NCBI GenBank assembly: GCA_910890315.1
Contig: CAJVGD010000015.1
Coordinates: forward strand, 248,001 to 312,000
Reading direction: 5' to 3'
Length of the DNA stretch: 64,000 nucleotides
From: Serendipita indica DSM 11827
Lineage: Eukaryota > Basidiomycota > Agaricomycetes > Sebacinales > Serendipitaceae
Part shown: positions 45,601 to 58,433 of the stretch, piece after piece
How positions within the stretch are numbered: the stretch's first letter is position 1
How the letters are laid out: the number at the start of each line of letters is the position of its first letter
Translations under genes and position numbers: made by a program
The notes under the pieces: generated by a model
What the model saw: only the letters and a program-made list of their open reading frames with translations
Told to the model about the DNA's origin: nothing
Databases searched by the model: none

Positions 45601-48600
45601 TCAAGACGGCAGGGAGTATCACGGCCTCTGCCATCAGCAAGTTTGAGACGGCCTCATCTGCCAGTGGCACGGGACGATTCGACAGCGCGGCCAGTACTAT
45701 GCAGGCACCTACTCGATCCACGGGCACGGCTGTTCCAGTTGGCGGACGTCCTCGCTCTGCGACCAGTCCAGCTCCGGCTATTCCTCGCCCTTCGTCCGCT
45801 CACGGCTCTGTGACCTCGAGTACATCGTTCCTCACGGCACCTTCGAAGACGGGCTCTAAGACACCCGTGCCTAGCGATAATGGCAAGTACCTCAGTCCAG
45901 CCGACTCTGGACCTGTCCGCCGTGCTCGGAAAGGCAAGGCTAGCTCGGTGTACTCGTTGTCGAGTATCAATGAGCAAGAGAGACATCGTCTTGCTGCCGA
46001 GGACTCGTCCACGGTCGACGAGTATGGTTCAATCTTGGAGTCGCCTGCTCCGAGCGTGTCGAGCATCGGAACGCCAAAGTCGCCGCCAGCTGCTGGGTTG
46101 CCTCGTTTGCAGCTCCGTGGCCCCGACTCTGCCAGCCTGCTTGGTGATAGTCACATTGGTGGAACCTGGACCTCTGGATCGAGTTCTTCGGGGTCTGGTA
46201 CAGGAAGTGCTAGGTCATATGCGACGCCCCGCACGCCCTCAAGGCTCACCAAAATTGTGGAGATGCCGACAGGCTCTAGTGCGACTTCGCTCGTTCGTGC
46301 TCTCCCAGGCGTACGTCCGCGATCTGCTCGATTCCTCACACCGAAACCGTCGAGCACTTCACCGTCGTACGTAACGGCAGACGAAAAGGAGAATCAACCC
46401 GAAGAGTCTTCGTCCGAGTCGTGGGTCACTGCTTCTGAAAAGGCATCACCGAGCAAGCGCACATCCTCGACGTCGGTACCCCTTACCGTCACGCAAGATG
46501 CGACGCTCGATGGAGATGACAGAAGTGAGACTGTGCCCAGTGAAGTGATGTCGCTTCAGACGAATGGTAGTGATGGCGACGATCCGTTTGGTCGTGGCGC
46601 GAGGCTCTCCAGAGCCGATTCGTATTTCACCAGCACGAGCGCCGGTCTGAATCGTACGCGTTCTATTGGCGGTGACTCGACATACAGCACCATTGCGTAT
46701 GATATCTGCATCGGTTCGGATGTGTCTGACATTACGCCCTTGACGGTGACGAGCGCAGAAACGATTAGGAGCAGCGAGAAGAGTCCAACGCCCCAACCTT
46801 CACCGTTGACTGCTTCGCCATATGTCAGTGCTCCGGAGCCGCAGACGCCCGTCAGCAGCATTGGTTCTATCCCCACGATGCTCTCCGATTCGATTTACGC
46901 CACGGCTGATCGACCAGACACGTCTAGCGAGTACTCGACCGCCAATCGCTGGTCGAGCTCGGAGTACAGCACGGTTCCACTCGCTTCGTCTCGTCACTCA
47001 CCGCTACCCACCGTTTCGCCGACGCCATCTGCATCCATCCCGCCGCTTCCGAGCAGCGTACATCAGTCGCCGACGCCCATCTCTTCGCGACCCATTTCTG
47101 TACCTCCTCAAGCAACGCCTAGTCGTCATTCGCCAACCCCAGTTTCATCGCGCCCAATGTCAGTCGTGCACCAGATCACTCCGAGCCATCATACTCCCAC
47201 TCCAATGTCGTCGCGCCCGGTCTCTGTCGCTGCGATGCAGAGCCCAAGCCAGCATACGCCTTCACCTGTATCGTCGCGTCCAATCTCAGTGGCCGCAATG
47301 CAAAGTCCGAGTCAGCATACGCCCTCACCAGCGTCGTCGCGCCCGATATCCGTCGCCGTCATGCAGGATCCAAGTCATCATTCTCAGTCGCCAACATCAT
47401 CACGACCAATCTCCATCGTCCAGCAGCCTTCGCCAAGCGTCCAGCCGTCCCCGAATGTCTTCTCCAAGTCACCATCACTGTCAGTTCACGGAACTCCAAC
47501 GCCATCGGTCATCCCCAGCATACCAGATGGCGAGAGCGAAATTTCATCAGAAGAGTTGTCGTCAGAAAGCAGCGTGACGCCTACTCAATCACGTACTATG
47601 TCCCTTGCGAGTCGTTCGATGCTCTCCACACCAGTATCTACCCCACGACGAGCCTCTTCTCCTCGCTCGGTAACCAGCAAGACATCGTCGGTCCCAAAGT
47701 CGACTACGGTTTCCTCAGTATCAACACTCAGCTCGACCACTGTTTCGAGTGTGACTGCCTCGCCATTGCCCACCCCAATGTCAACTTCGTCACGATCACT
47801 CAGTAGCGTGACGAGCTCGGCACGGACTCCTGCGTCTTTCTTGATGCCACCAGCTCCAGCTCCTAGCTCGACCCGAAGCACCAAGTCCCGGCCCGTCTCT
47901 GAGCTTTCATGGGCGCCGAGCTCTGCAGACTCGATGGACTCGAGTCAATTCGCGTATACGCCCTCGGCCATGTCGAGCGCCTTACCACACGAGGACGACG
48001 GTAGCTCGATTTTGCGACCGTCCGTCAATTCGCTTAGCGATTTGGGTCAGTATGAGATTGTGTTAGTGGACTCCAGCGAGGGTACATCTACTACGACACC
48101 GACGAGCAAGACGAGGAGTATCACCATACAGTCGACGCCATCGAAAATGAGCACTATGCTCACTCCCTCTTCTCTTGCGCGCTCGAGCTCCATTGCGTCT
48201 GTCTCTTCGCTGCGGTCGAGTATCTTCCTCCCTTCGCGATCGTCATCGATTCGAAGTGTAGCGCCAACGCCATCGGTTAGTGAACTTTCACTGGTTATGT
48301 TTGATGTATGCTGATTCTTGCGAAGGAGGTGAGCGATGCTGCGACTCCCCGAAGCCCGACAGTCAGTGTTACGATGACCCCGGCTCAAAGCTTCCATCCG
48401 TCGTTCCGAGACGATCTTTCGACCATTCCATCTGAGGATGAGGAGCTTGCGGCTGCTGCCTCGGCGCCCATGGAGATTATCACTCACGACGTCAACCGTC
48501 TTTTAGAGTATCTGGACGGCGTGGATAGGCAGCGCATAGCGGAACACGACGATGTCAAAGACCAACTTGACCGTGTTGAAGATGAGCTGAAGAAGCTCGC

Positions 48601-51600
48601 AGACTTTGTCAAGCAAGAGGCGGAAAAGCCACCGCGCGTCATCTTTGCACCAAAGAGTCCCGAGCCCGTGGAATCAACGGAAGACGTGATCGTTCACTCG
48701 GCACCGAAACCAGCAGTCGTCCTTCTCGATTTGCCCGAGTCGCCGCTCCGTTTGAGCTCTGGTAGCGTGACAGAGTCGGTTGCATGGCTCTCCAGTCCGT
48801 CAACCATGTCCACGATCCTTCCAGTGTCTTTCAAAGACTCGTCGCATGCACCATCTTTGAGACAAGCTGCGTCCTCTATCGCTCCTTCGACAGTGACACG
48901 ATCCTCGTTGCACCCAGGTTCGCATCTAGACGCAGCATCGGGCCTTCACTCCCTCCCAGCCCCGTCTACTCCTGGTCAAGGATCCGCTATCGACCATCTC
49001 TCAGCTATACACTCTTTGCCAGCTCCTTCAACGCCAGGCAGAGCGTCTGTACTTGACAATGTTTCTGCAGTGCACTCCCTCCCTGTCCCTTCCACTCCTG
49101 GTCGGGCGTCTGTACTCGACGATGCATCCGCAGTCCACTCTCTCCCTGTGCCTTCTACACCTGGTCAAGCGTCTGTACTCGACGATGCATCTGAAGTGCA
49201 CTCTCTTCCCGCACCTTCCACCCCCGGTCGGGCATCTGCACTTGACGAAGTATCTGGCATTCACTCTCTGCCGCCACCTTCTACTCCTGGGGTCATCTCC
49301 CACCAGGATATAGAGTCGGAGGCCCACTCGCTTCCACCGCCGTCGTCTCCTGGGTCGTCGTCCTCTAAGAGCTCTGTCTCCGAAGCACCATCTTCTCTTA
49401 CCAAGACAGAATCTCTTGCGCCATCTGACTCGATCTCGCAGCGCTCTCTGTCGATTCGAGCGACCGAGTCTGAGCCGCTCTCTCCAGTTCCATCAGAGGC
49501 GTCAACGATCCGCGATGTGATGTCGGTTTCCCAGTCCGATGCAGGCACGCCGAGATCGATGAGCCTTTTGAACGTTCCTCCTCCATCAGAGGGCTCGAGT
49601 CCAAGTGTGGCATCCGCATCTTCCGCGCACACGCCGCTCACTACTCCTCCGAGGACTCGCGGCAATACTCCAGACATTGATATTGTGTCTGCTTCGGGAC
49701 GAGGTTCACCTGCGCGTTCCGATATCACCCTTCGACAGGGTGTATCAAATGCCCAGCTCCGGGACATGCTCAACGATCTGCGTAGGCAGACCGATAAGCT
49801 CATGGATCAGCAAAATCGTGCAAATGAGGCCATCGAGGAGCTCCAAAACCGACCCATCCAGCTTCCACCTCTTCCTCCCGTTCAACCTACTCCAAGGCGA
49901 TCTCCGTATGCCGACTTGTTGTCACAGATAGCGGATACGTTGAAGAGCATTGTTGAAGCTGGAACCCGCGAGGTGCCGCCAGAGAGCGAAGACGAAGTGT
50001 CTGTTTCCGGAACAGAAGACACTGGTGCGACGACAGACATGGCGAACCTTCAGAACAGGCTACGAGACGTTCTTGGTATGCCTCTGCCACCCCGCAATGT
50101 TATCCCTTCGTCTATGGGTGCTCCCACTGCAACCCGAGCAGCACCAATCGTCACTATGCATGATGACGCCGCGTCGGAAGCATCCACCGCGCCATCTGCG
50201 ACTCTGTTCGCACAGCACATTGCCGACTTTCCTCGTATTCGCCGTCCAGTTCCACGCCGCGGTCGGCTTGCACGCAGCCCGAGCCCAAGCATCAGGCATG
50301 TCGATCGGCCTGGAACCGCCCCACCTCCTCCTCAACCCATCTGGGGACGCCCACGTAGTATGTACCGGACGCCTTCACCCCGCAGACAGCGGCCTAGGGA
50401 AGTTGAGGAGCCCATGACGATGCAGGATGTGCGAGAAGATGAAACACCATCCCAACGACCTCTGTCGCTCGTAGTTCAGGATGCAGGCCCAGATCTTGAC
50501 ATGCTCAAGCTTGTGCAAGAACGACGTCGTCAACGTAGAGGCGGAGACGGAATATTTGACCCTATGGGTGATCAAGTCGTTGAGCCCGTGTTGGTAAGTG
50601 ACCCATGCCCAACATCATCCCCCTGTCACTGAATTGACCGCTATCAGGAGAGTCCTCCACGCCCTGATAGTGCTCCGATCGACTTTATTATGCCAGAGGA
50701 GCCAATCACACGCGCATGGTACAACAAGCGACCAGGAAGAGAAGGCCATGAAATGACCATGGTAAGCGAGGTCATTGTGGGTTGACGTTTCTATACTGAC
50801 AAACCTTCAAGGCGGATCCAATGCGTGAAGCGTCCCCTGAACCCGAGCCATCTCCACCTAGTACTCCAGTTGCATCTCGTCAGCAAGCTCGACGCCCCTC
50901 CATTCCTCTCGGCGAATTGCCTTCCACAGCGTCCTATGCGGAGATGTTGGCCTTGCTCAGGGTGTGTATCGTTATTCTCCGAAGGGATTCTTCTAAACTC
51001 CAACCGTAGCAAAATGAATTAATGCAACGTCACCAAAACGAGCAACAAAACGAGCTTGTGCGCTATCTTCACGACCTCAATGGCTGGTTAGCACGCGACG
51101 TGAACAATCGACAATTGGAATTACAAGGTGTGGAAGATCGTATTACTCATCTCCAGAACGCACTTGGAGCGCGCCCATACTACCATCCAGGTATGCTCTT
51201 AATGTTCCATCCTATGCAGCTCACAACCATGTTTTCCCAGGTCCTGAGCAGTTTGTTCCCCCGCAGGAACCTGTTGTGCCCATGTATCCACCGCGCAGCG
51301 CCGTTCCTCACATGCCTGTTCATGGATTTGGGTCACCGACGCGAGAGATGCTGCCACGCTTGGGATATATTCCACCTCCTACCGCGTCTGCATATCCACA
51401 GTACATGCCAGGACCTTATCCTCGCCCAACGAGAATCGGATCCCCTGGCTCTCCCCCTCCTATCATCCCTACACGTCCGGTATCACGGCCAAGGGGTCCC
51501 ATCATCGAAGTTCGTGGTGCTCCTGCCTCGACTTATCAAGCTCCGTCGCGACGACCCGGCACACGCAGTCCAAGCCCAGAGCATACGATGCAGCCTCCAG

Positions 51601-54600
51601 TCACTGTCGCTGTGGCAGACCCTGAAAATGCGCCGCACCGCCCGCCAGGAGTACGCAGCCACCTGCAAACGTGATCAACATCTACCCCAACTCTTCGCCG
51701 TCTCGTGGCCGTCGGGAGGATTCTTCGCCTTCTCGTCGACCTGGTAGATCCTATCGCGATGATTCCCGCTCACCTCGTCGACACTCTCGTTCTCCGACGA
51801 GAGTTGGCTCCCCACGAATCGTCCACACAGTATCCCATCGTCGTGGTTCACGATCGCTTTCCCCTGTACCTGTGGTTATCGACAACGCAGGTCACTCGAG
51901 GCCCTCACGCTCGTCGAGGCGTGGAGAGACTGTTGTCATCAGAGAAGATAGGAGTCGCAGCAGAAGTAGGAGTCGAAGCCGTAGCCGTAGCCCCATTGTT
52001 GTGACCGGTCCTCCCGCGAGCTCGCGTTCCCGTCGTCCTCGCTCCGAGAAACGGACGGTTATAGTCCAGGCGCCATCTCGCGACTCACGCAGTCGTAGTC
52101 GTACTCCAAGTCCGATCATAATGCCCGCACCCAGCAGTCGTGGACGTTCACGAGCCCGAACCCCGCACATCATTATGGAACCAGGTAGTGAGCGTCGTTC
52201 TAGGTCTCGTTCGCCACGAATCATTATGCAGCCATCTACTCGGCGTCGCTCCAGGTCTCGTTCACCTCGGGTCATTATGCAACCATCCAGTCGGCGTCGT
52301 TCCAGATCCCGGTCGCCTCAAGTGATCATCGAGGGCGACAGGTCGCGATCTCGCTCGCCCCATCGTCGCCGACTTGTGCGGACTCACCGTTCGCGCTCAC
52401 GCTCTAGGTCACCGATCATCGTGCAACAGGCACCCTCCCGCCGTAGCCACAGTCCCAGAGTCGTTGTGGCACCTTCTGCGCCATCACGCCATGATTCACA
52501 ACCGATTATCATTGAGGGAGGAGGGTCCAGACAGGAGTCTCAACCTATTATCATTCCAGAGCGTCCGGAGTCTACCCGTCCGATCATTGTTGGAGAACAT
52601 GGGAGCACACGTAGCCGTGGCTTCCTCGGTCGTCTATTTGGTGGTGGCCGCCAAACCCCGCAGGTCATTATGACGGGCAGCAGACGATCGAGATCTCCAG
52701 AGCGCGTACTGGCAAAGGATCCTCCCATGTCGCAACCAATCATTGTGACGGATACTGGACGCCGTTCTCGCTCCCGTTCACCGAGACGCCACTATAGTCG
52801 CCGTTCGCGGAGCCCACAAGTGATAGTGACAGAATCTCGCAGACGTCGCTCTCGTTCTCGATCTTACTCTCCTCGCAAGAGATCCAGATCACCGATTAGG
52901 ATCGTCCAAGATAGGTCGTCTCGCTCACCGAGACGCAGACTGGAGAGCCGTCGCCACTACTCCAGATCTCCTCGTCGCTACTCCCGGTCACCATCTCGAC
53001 GTCACTATCGATCTCCGACCCGACGCCGCTCTCAATCTCCGGGCGGACGCTATTCCCGATCACCACCTCGCCGTCACCGAGGCTCGTATGGAGATCGTGA
53101 AGATCGTGACTATGGACGACGGTCTCGCTCGCATTCACCAAGACGAATCAGCCGTTCACCTACCAGAAGGAGCAGGTCCCTTACGAGACGCAGCCTCTCT
53201 CCGAGTCGTGGCGGTAGATCTCACTATACGCGATCAGAAGCACCTGTCATGGACTTTGACCCCCAGCATCGTGGAGGTCGCTCCCGCCGTGACTACAGCC
53301 CGACTCAATACAACCCAGGAACGAGTCGAAGGGAGCAGCCCCGCTCAAGGAGATCCCCTGATCGTGATAGCCGGTCACCGAGCTATCGTCGTCGCGAGCA
53401 TGGTGGAAGATCCCGCCCAGAGTATGAAGACTATGATCCTCGGGACAGACCAGACTCACGTCGCCTCACTCGGCTGCCTTCTCCGAGCCATACAAGGTTC
53501 ACTCGTCTCTCAGGTGCTGGTTCCCGAAGTCGCTCGCCCTTATCCCCTACAGCGTCGCGTGCGCCGGTCACTCATAGGACTGATGCGCAGAGTCCACCGG
53601 TCACCGTTTTTGTGCCAGGAGATGAGGCTCAGACACCCATAATTCAAGTGCCGACGAGAAGAGGGGTTCGTAGAGTTCTTATTCCACTGGTAGATATACT
53701 AACGCATTTTCAGGAGCCGCTATCTACGATTCATGAAGGGAGCCAGAGGGTGCGTTATACCCTCGTCCTTACGTTCACCGACTCACACTTTCCTTTAGAC
53801 TACGAGTCCCAGTGTCATTCAAGTTCCTGCTTCCCGAGCCCATACTCCAGCTCATACGACTCTACGTGTCGCTTCGCCTGGCGCCCAATCAGTTAGCCCG
53901 TCCATCATTCAGCTCCCAACCGGAGAATATGCCCGTCGTGCCACGCCACAAATGTTGCGTGTTACTACACCACGAGCGGAGACTCCAGCAGCAGCGACCA
54001 TTATACGTGTTCCCAGTGCAACGCCCTCTACTCGTCCTCAGCTTCTTCGTATCGGAACGCCCAAGCCAGCAGAACCCGCGTTTGTGGCGGAACCCAGGCC
54101 ACGCACGCCACCGCCACCGCCGGCTCAAACGACCTATATCCAACTCCCCGGTCAACCTCTTCCTCCTCAACGAACACATACTGTTCGCGTCGGTGCCGCC
54201 ACCCCAGTTTTGCAATCGCCTCCTGCCCCACCATCAGTAGAGCCCCAGTTACCAGCGCCTGCTATTATCCAATTGCCGGGTCAAGTGCAAGAGCCACAGA
54301 GATCGAGGACTATTCGCGTTGGTACTCCTGCTAGAGCAGAATTTGGGTATCCAATTCCAACCTCACCTGGAGCACCTTCAGTCATCCAGGTCGCAGGAGC
54401 TCCTGGATCACCTACACATCGAACTGTTCGCGTTGCATCTCCGTCATCGCCGACATTCCCCGAGCCAACGATCATAAGGCTTCCTGATGGTCAGGAGCGT
54501 CCATTGACACGAACACAAATGCTGCGCGTCGGGTCGCCTTCAGCAGCACCACCAGTTTCCCCATCCATCATACAGCTACCAGGAGGTGCTCACGAGCCTC

Positions 54601-57600
54601 GGCCACCAACACGAGGTCAGACTGTTCGAGTCGGCACACCAATGGCGGCGCCGATTAGTCCCACGGTCATTCAGCTTCCGTCTGGTCAAGAGCCACCGCG
54701 TCCGCCAACAAGAGGTCAAACAGTGCGTGTAGGTGGTTCGACGCCGGCACCTGCTCCTGTAGGCCCTTCGATCATCACGCTTCCGTCTGGTCAAGAGCCA
54801 CCACGTCCACCTACAAGAAGTCAAACTGTTCGCGTAGGTGCGGCGATGCCTGCACCGGCACCGGCACCTGTAGGCCCCTCAATCATTAGGCTTCCATCTG
54901 CTCAGGATCAAGTTCGATCGCCTACTCGTGCCCAGACGGTACGAGTTGCTCCTGGTGCTACTCCTGCTCCCATTGCTGCTCCACCTCCCTCTGTGATCAA
55001 GCTTCCTGGTGGTCAAGAGGATGGGCTTCCAAGACCGCCAACAAGATCACAAACAGTGCGTGTCGGTGCACCCATCGTTCCTCCTGCGTCTCCTTCGATC
55101 ATCCAGCTGCCCCCTGGCACTCATGATTTTGGAATTCCACGTCCGCCAACAAGGTCTCAGACCGTTCGCGTCGCTTCACCTACGCCTGCGCCAATTGCGC
55201 CATCTGTCATCCAATTGGCAGGTGGTCGCGATGTACCAGAGAGAGCTCCTACTTCGCAGCTCGTAAGAGTTGCCGGTGGTGTAGTCCCTCAACCTCCCGT
55301 TATTCCTCTCAGTCCACCTCCACCAACAGAGCAGATCATTCGCATTCCTGGAACTCCGTCGGTACCCCAGCCACCCGTCACGGTGAGAGTAGGCGGTCAA
55401 CAGCTTCGCCGAACCCCCACACCTCCTCCACTCCCACCACCGACAATGATTCAACTGCCCGGCGACGCCACAAGAACAGTCAAGTCACCGATGGTTCGTG
55501 TAGCTGCATCATCTGCACCAACTCCTGTTCCACAGCCGCCCTCCCACATCATTCAGCTTCCAAGCTCTCCAACTCCCGGTTCGACTGCTCCCGCTTTCGT
55601 CCGGGTACCCGAGGGTGTCATGGGAGGGTTGACGGCAGTCCCCGGCGCTCCAGGAACGCCTGGTGTGGTTAGAGTAGAGCGCCGCGAAAGGACACCCACC
55701 GTCATCCAAGTCGGATCGCCAGGACCAGCGAGCAGACTCGTACGTGCCACTGCCTCTCCTACACCAGTGGTCCCCGGCTTTGTTCGACGTGGAGCTGCTG
55801 CCACCCCTGGTCTGCCACCAGTCCATGAGGTTGTTCGGGTCGAGTCTTATACTCCTGTTCCTGGTGCATCGCGAACGTCTCTCGATCGACCTCCATCTGA
55901 AGGTGTCTACCCGGATCGTCATTCACTCTCGCTTGTCTCGGTTGGTCACCCAAGCATTGTGTCACCCGTTCCGTCAATGTCTCGTCTCCAGAGAGGGCTT
56001 TCCATCGCCGACACTCTTGATAACATGGTCCGCGAGGAAGATGAGGAAGCACAACGTCGTCAGCGTCGTCGAGGTGCAGGCGGCATTCCCGTAGAGACAT
56101 TCGACATGTTCGAGGATCGTGAACAGCAGCGTCAACGCCAGTTTGAACAGTTCATCGAGGAGCAGCGGGCTGAAAATGCTCGCCTTCGTGAAACGCTGGC
56201 AGAGATGATTCCCAAGAGTGCTACTCGTGAAGGCGGGTTCATTATTGAGGACGCTGCTGCTGCTGGACTCGAGAAGGGCTCCCGCGGAAGCGTGTCAGAT
56301 ATCAGCCTTCGCGATAGCGAGCTCCGTCGTGATTTGGACAATGAGCGGGCGCGTGTGCGTGAACTCGAGGCTGAGTTGGCCAAGATGCGGGAGCAATTGG
56401 AGGAAGAGCGGGCTCGCAAAGAAAGCAACGTTCAAGACAAGTGCGCCGAAATGCACGACGCCGTCAATGCTCATCATGACGAGATTCGTGTTCACCTTGG
56501 CGAGCTTACCAACCGCATGGCTGAGTGCAAGGAGGACAATGCGCGCAGGGATGCAGCCGACGAGGAGCGCCGCCGCGAGAAGGAGCAACGCCGTGCCGAT
56601 AAGGAAGCCCAGCAGATGCAACTACAAGACATGCTCGCAAAAATGATGGCAGACCAGGCCGAGGATCGTCGAATCGCTGAGGAGGAGCGACGTCGTGCAG
56701 CCGAACGCCCAGGTTTGTTATTCACAATGGATGCGACTCTTGCTGACCTGAATTCAGGACTTGAAGAGGTTATTGCTCAACTGCGCCAACAAAACGAAGA
56801 GCAGCAACGTCTGTTGGTCACCCTCATGGATGGTGCGTACAAGAAGCCAAATGTAAACCTCTCTAACCAATATCCAGAGTACCGCAATACCGCTACTCAG
56901 CAAAACGCCGACACGATTGAAGCTGTCCGCGCCGCTGTAGCTACCCATGTTCCGATGGATATCCAGGGTGTACGTATCGGACAAGCATGGTCTGCATCTT
57001 GTGGCTAACGTCTCGGCAGCACTTGAACGACTTCAGCAAATCCCTTGCTGAAGAAGTCCGCCTCTTGCTTCGTGAGGTTGGCAAGTTGCGCGAGGAGAAG
57101 CGCAACATACAGTATGAGATTGGTTGTATGCTTTGCTTGAAGAGCAAGTATGGACCAGGTGGCGAATTTGATCCCGAATGGTAAGAACAGTTTTGTTGAT
57201 TTTCATGGGTCTGACAGTGTCTTGTAGGCGTCCTTCGACTGGCCCTTATGCGAACGGACCTCCTATGCCTGACGCGCCTGCTGGTGAACCGGCTGCTCCT
57301 CCAGAACCTGATCGACCTACGACAGCACCTCCTGCCTGGCGAACAATCCAGCAAAAGCGAAAGCCCGGTCGAAAGCGTGAACAAGCCGCTGCACCACCCC
57401 CGCCCGCACCGATGCCCGTCCCAACTGTCCCGTCTGTTCCTGCCCCGCCCCCAATGACCGTTCCGATTTCTCACATCCCCCCGTCTGCTATGGCACCACC
57501 TTCAGCGATGCCTCCGCCGTCGGCGATGCCGGCTCCGTCTATGATGGACCACGCATCCCGTCAGCAGTCGTGGTACGCTTGGCAACGTGAGTACTAGGGT

Positions 57601-57748
57601 TTGGCGTAGATTATACCTTGCTAACAACTCTGCAGCCGATCCTCGTTATGTTCCTTCGTCTCCTTCAAGTGCACCAATGTATGAAGTTCCAGACTCTCGA
57701 CCGCTCGGCTTCTTTGGCCCACGGTCCCCGCGTGATTCTGCGATATGA
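42622..57748 (+). CDS. Giant PH-domain, RS-rich, multi-repeat scaffold-like protein
   Basis: Seventeen exons join in phase to about 4,699 codons. Exons: 42622-42775, 43046-43156, 43233-43994, 44042-44505, 44552-44919, 44966-48275, 48326-50593, 50648-50761, 50812-50961, 51010-51190, 51241-51611, 51659-53665, 53714-53749, 53799-56969, 57020-57180, 57228-57586, 57636-57748. Order of parts: acidic low-complexity start; PH-like domain (VGTLWYLHVHTG, HFRWIKCKAVLF, RVRWVAAIWDALN); Ser-rich region; 21-residue repeats; helix DVNRLLEYLDG; a second 21-residue array; helices near 49750 and 51020; RS-rich region; IIQLP/TVRVG ladder; coiled coil 56020-57130; Pro-rich tail ending DSAI. No signal peptide, membrane segment or catalytic motif. 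It may be a cortical or nuclear scaffold; that is inference. The joint at 51612-51658 (donor GTGGCA) is the weakest. Confidence 0.82.
47061..47425 (+). repeat. 21-residue repeats, array 1 of the giant protein
   Basis: About six units of 63 bp, each of form H(S/T)P(T/S)P(V/M)SSRP(I/M)S followed by ten variable residues, e.g. HTPSPVSSRPISVAAMQSPS. The central two units are close to identical, suggesting recent unit gain. Confidence 0.85.
48947..49347 (+). repeat. 21-residue repeats, array 2 of the giant protein
   Basis: About six to seven 63-bp units of form HSLPAPSTPGRASVLDD-(V/A)SAV. Same period as array 1 but a different sequence. Confidence 0.88.
51700..53530 (+). repeat. RS-rich region with interleaved P-x-I-I strands
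   Basis: Dense Arg-Ser and Arg-Ser-Pro pairs (e.g. SRSRSRSRSRSP). Between 52150 and 52340 a 17-residue unit, RRSRSRSPR(I/V)IMQPS(S/T)R, is repeated. Later units keep a short hydrophobic strand (PIIIEGG, PIIVGEHG, PQVIVTESR). Confidence 0.85.
53800..55480 (+). repeat. IIQLP / TVRVG ladder of the giant protein
   Basis: About thirteen units of roughly 30-40 residues, each with P(S/T)(I/V)IQLP-(S/G)GQE, a Pro-rich linker (PRPPTRSQ) and TVRVG(A/T)P. Example: SIITLPSGQEPPRPPTRSQT then VRVG. Confidence 0.88.
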
Positions 57749-57952
57749 TTTCTCTAGACTTTTCGTGCCATGCTTCCCTCAATCTGCCTCGGAATCTGTT
57801 GACTGTGCTTTCATTTGTATGATTTGTGTCTCTGTCTCTAATAGAGCCTATTTTGTCTCAATTGCCGCTTTATCCGTTTACCCCGCGCTTGATTCAGGAA
57901 TTCAATAGCGCCGACTGTTTGATCCGACCTCAGCTTATTCTCTTCCATCATA

Positions 57953-58364
57953 ATGGACGCGGGGTCTGAGTTCTGCGTGGGCTGTTATACCGCTTGCAGT
58001 AAGTCCCTTTAAAATGGTGAACCTGTAACGTGCTGAAACACTGCTAGTCGTGTTCTGCACGGTGTCGCTTCAGACCTACTTGTTTGGCAGTGAGTCTAGG
58101 TCGAAGGGACACGGAAAGTGCTAATTCGAATTGAAATCTCTTCAATCTCGTCGAATTATCCCTTCGGTACTTGGATCTGATGACGACAAATGTGAAGCAC
58201 GGTGTGATGGCTGCTGCGGTAGCTCTGGACAGCGCGGGTGCTGCAATTGCTCATGCTTCAGCATTGAAGATGATGCGTTTGATGAGCCGCCTTCAAAGAC
58301 GCCCAGCAAGACGCCGAATGTGGAGCAACCATCTGCCAAGGACAATATGGCGATCCCAAAATGA
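57953..58364 (+). CDS. Small Cys-rich protein, about 84 residues
   Basis: Three short exons give one frame: 57953-57998, 58048-58089 and 58198-58364, with introns 57999-58047 and 58090-58197. The product begins MDAGSEFCVGCYTACIVFCT, continues VSLQTYLFGTRCDGCCGSSG and QRGCCNCSCFS, and ends in an acidic Ser/Pro/Lys tail (SKTPSKTPNVEQPS). Eleven Cys lie within the first 55 residues, several as CC, CxC or CxxC pairs. The hydrophobic CIVFCTVSLQTYLF stretch could be a weak membrane anchor, similar in idea to CYSTM-type Cys-rich tails, but I do not recognise a family. The last acceptor (58197) is my least certain choice. It follows the giant gene by 204 bp on the same strand. Confidence 0.5.
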
Positions 58365-58433
58365 CGTTAAACCAGTTACATAACCCGCACAGGCGCTACA
58401 TATAATCTACTATACGGTGTTATTTAGATGCCT

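Noticed and set aside
47585-47884. Minus-strand acidic 99-residue frame and similar shadows over the Ser-rich exons
   Set aside because: Long reverse frames are expected opposite Ser/Thr/Pro-rich coding sequence; no splice or family support.
51706-53530. RS-rich region as a separate SR splicing factor gene
   Set aside because: No RRM domain, and the frame is continuous by phase with the exons on both sides, so it is part of the giant gene.
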